The position numbers were made by a program, and so were the translations under genes. A stretch of DNA of 14,546 bases from contig JASLEM010000571.1 in NCBI GenBank assembly GCA_030151165.1, positions 1 to 14,546 of the forward strand, in the 5' to 3' direction. This document shows positions 12,966 to 14,546 of the stretch, in pieces (within the stretch, counting starts at the first letter, position 1; every line of letters starts with the position of its first letter). This DNA comes from Burkholderiaceae bacterium. GTDB lineage: Bacteria > Pseudomonadota > Gammaproteobacteria > Burkholderiales > Burkholderiaceae. Below the pieces are notes generated by a model, which did no database searches, was not told the DNA's origin, and saw only the letters and a list, made by a program, of their open reading frames with translations.

Positions 12966-14537
12966 CTAGAAACGTTCCAGCTCGGGGAAGGCGAGGACGC
13001 CGCGCCTGACGTGCATGCGGCCGTATTCGGCGCAGCGCGAGAGCGTCGGGATCACCTTGCCCGGGTTCAACAGGCCCTTCGGGTCGAACGCTGCCTTCAG
13101 GCCGAACATCTGCGCGCGCTCGGCCTCGGAGAACTGAACGCACATCGAGTTCAGCTTCTCGGCGCCGACGCCGTGCTCGCCGCTGATCGTGCCGCCCATC
13201 GCGACGCTGAGCTCGAGGATCTCGGCGCCGAAGGCCTCGGCACGATGCAGCTGCTCGGGGTCGTTGGCGTCGAACAGGATCAGCGGGTGCAGGTTGCCGT
13301 CGCCGGCGTGGAAGACGTTGCAGCAGCGCAGGTCGAACTTGCGCTCCATGTCGGCGATCGCGAGCAGCATGTCGGCGAGCCGCGCGCGCGGGATCGTCGA
13401 GTCCATGCACATGTAGTCCGGGCTCAGGCGGCCCGACGCCGGGAACGCGTTCTTGCGGCCGCTCCAGAACTTCAGCCGCTGCGCCTCGGTCTGGCTGACC
13501 TCGCAGCGCGTGGCGCCGGCGCGCTGCAGCACGGCCTCCATGCGCGCGATCTCTTCCTCGACCTCCTCGGGCGTGCCGTCGCTCTCGCACAGCAGGATCG
13601 CGGCGGCGTCGAGGTCATAGCCGGCGCGCACGAAGGCCTCGACGGCGGCGGTCATCGGCTTGTCCATCATCTCTAGGCCGGCCGGGATCAGGCCGTCGGC
13701 GATGATGGCCGCGACGGCGTCGCCCGCGTGGCGCACGTCCGAGAAGCTGGCCATGATGCAGCGCGCGACCTGCGGCTTGGGCGTCAGCTTGACGACGACC
13801 TCGGTGACGACCGCGAGCATGCCCTCGCTGCCGACGACCACCGACAGCAGGTCCAGCCCCGGCGCGTCGGGCGCGAGCGAGCCGAAGGTCGCGGGGCTGC
13901 CGTCGGCGAGGAAGCCGCGCACCTGCAGCACGTTGTGCAGCGTCAGCCCGTACTTGAGGCAGTGCACGCCGCCCGAGTTCTCGGCGACGTTGCCGCCGAT
14001 CGTGCAGGCGATCTGGCTCGACGGATCAGGCGCGTAATAGAAGCCGAACGGCGCGGCGGCCTCGCTGATCGCGAGGTTGCGCACGCCCGACTGCACGGTG
14101 GCCGTGCGGGCGCGGGCGTCGATCTTCACGACCTGGTTGAACTTGGCGAGCGACAGCGTCAGCCCGTTCGCATGCGGCATCGCGCCGCCCGACAGCCCGG
14201 TGCCCGCGCCACGCGCGACGACCGGCACGCCGACGCGGTGGCACGCGGCGAGCACGGCCGCGACCTGGGCCTCGGTCTCCGGCAGCGCGACCGCCAGCGG
14301 GCGCTCGCGGTAGGCGGTGAGGCCGTCGCACTCGTAGGGCGTGGTGTCCTCGCTGCGCCACAGCAGCGCGTGCGCGGGCAGCAGCGTGCGCAACGTCTCG
14401 ACGAGCGACGCCTGCCCCACCGCGATCGGCGGCGGCGGCTCGGCCGCGGTCGTGGCGAACGCGGACGGCTTGGCGACGCGTGCCGGCGGACGTGTCGCGG
14501 CCGGGATGACCGGGGCCGACGGCGCGGCCGGCCGCAC
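12966..14537 (-). CDS. glcD: Glycolate oxidase catalytic FAD subunit (start uncertain, near window edge)
   Basis: This protein of about 523 residues is the main flavin subunit of glycolate oxidase. Motifs are nearly textbook: YECDGLTAYRERPL (68-81), PVVARGAGTGLSGGAM (105-120, FAD loop), DPSSQIACTIGGNVAENSGG (171-190), NVFHAGDGNLHPLILFD, GGTISGEHGVG, AAFDPKGLLNPGKVIPT, and the C-terminus FPELERF, which matches the E. coli protein as I recall it. The first possible start seen is a GTG at 14537, but the frame is open to the window edge with no stop and no clear ribosome site, so the true start may lie outside. An internal GTG at 14420 would give a shorter protein. The first 38 residues from 14537 are Ala/Pro-rich and not part of the enzyme domain. 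The stop is TAG, and glcE follows after four bases. Confidence 0.93.
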   Translation of the reverse strand: MRPAAPSAPVIPAATRPPARVAKPSAFATTAAEPPPPIAVGQASLVETLRTLLPAHALLWRSEDTTPYECDGLTAYRERPLAVALPETEAQVAAVLAACHRVGVPVVARGAGTGLSGGAMPHANGLTLSLAKFNQVVKIDARARTATVQSGVRNLAISEAAAPFGFYYAPDPSSQIACTIGGNVAENSGGVHCLKYGLTLHNVLQVRGFLADGSPATFGSLAPDAPGLDLLSVVVGSEGMLAVVTEVVVKLTPKPQVARCIMASFSDVRHAGDAVAAIIADGLIPAGLEMMDKPMTAAVEAFVRAGYDLDAAAILLCESDGTPEEVEEEIARMEAVLQRAGATRCEVSQTEAQRLKFWSGRKNAFPASGRLSPDYMCMDSTIPRARLADMLLAIADMERKFDLRCCNVFHAGDGNLHPLILFDANDPEQLHRAEAFGAEILELSVAMGGTISGEHGVGAEKLNSMCVQFSEAERAQMFGLKAAFDPKGLLNPGKVIPTLSRCAEYGRMHVRRGVLAFPELERF

Positions 14538-14546
14538 CGGCGCGCG

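Noticed and set aside
1..14546. Mobile elements, CRISPR arrays, tRNA genes or an anti-phage system
   Set aside because: I looked for transposase-like frames, regular spaced repeats, tRNA-like folds and known defence-gene motifs on both strands and saw none; all substantial genes fit metabolic or regulatory families.

Overview
The window is GC-rich (very roughly 70%), dense in genes and full of long antisense shadow frames. The gene set points to a beta-proteobacterium of the order Burkholderiales: an Fds-type soluble formate dehydrogenase, a glcDEF glycolate oxidase and c4-type cytochromes. This is inferred from gene content and composition only, since the window holds no rRNA or other marker gene. 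I see no tRNA, rRNA, CRISPR array, insertion sequence or phage gene.

Layout by region: (1) 1-4234, minus strand, is one apparent operon. It is transcribed from an OFA-family oxalate/formate-type MFS transporter through fdsG (NuoE-like) and fdsB (NuoF-like) into fdsA, the molybdenum-containing alpha subunit, which runs off the left edge after 130 codons. (2) 4235-4628 is a 394-base non-coding divergent region. (3) 4629-6345, plus strand, holds a DUF421/YetF-like membrane protein and a one-component regulator with a ModE/LysR-like helix-turn-helix and a periplasmic-binding-protein-like sensor domain. (4) 6377-7647 is a divergent pair: an HxlR-family repressor (minus) and a short-chain dehydrogenase (plus). 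(5) 7681-9749, minus strand, is a two-gene unit for a c4-like diheme cytochrome and a membrane-anchored triheme cytochrome c. (6) 9855-14546, minus strand, is a tightly packed glcD-glcE-glcF operon whose last gene is a small glycosyltransferase-like protein overlapping glcF.

How the parts may work together: the transporter would bring in formate, or exchange oxalate for formate, and FdsGBA would oxidise formate to CO2 with NAD+. Glycolate oxidase feeds C2 carbon in as glyoxylate. The window therefore looks like part of a C1/C2-acid utilisation region, with a cytochrome pair and an HxlR/SDR pair in between. The most interesting non-coding signal is an exact 11-base word, TTGCAATATGC, found in my reading only twice: once in the promoter region of the transporter-fds operon (4321-4331) and once just upstream of the ModE/PBP-type regulator (5220-5230). 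This suggests that the regulator controls both itself and the formate operon. Other points of note are a C-terminal extra membrane helix on the transporter that looks like a fused 'MFS transporter small subunit', paired TAGTCAYTA sites between the HxlR and SDR genes, and the unexpected glycosyltransferase-like gene at the end of the glc operon.
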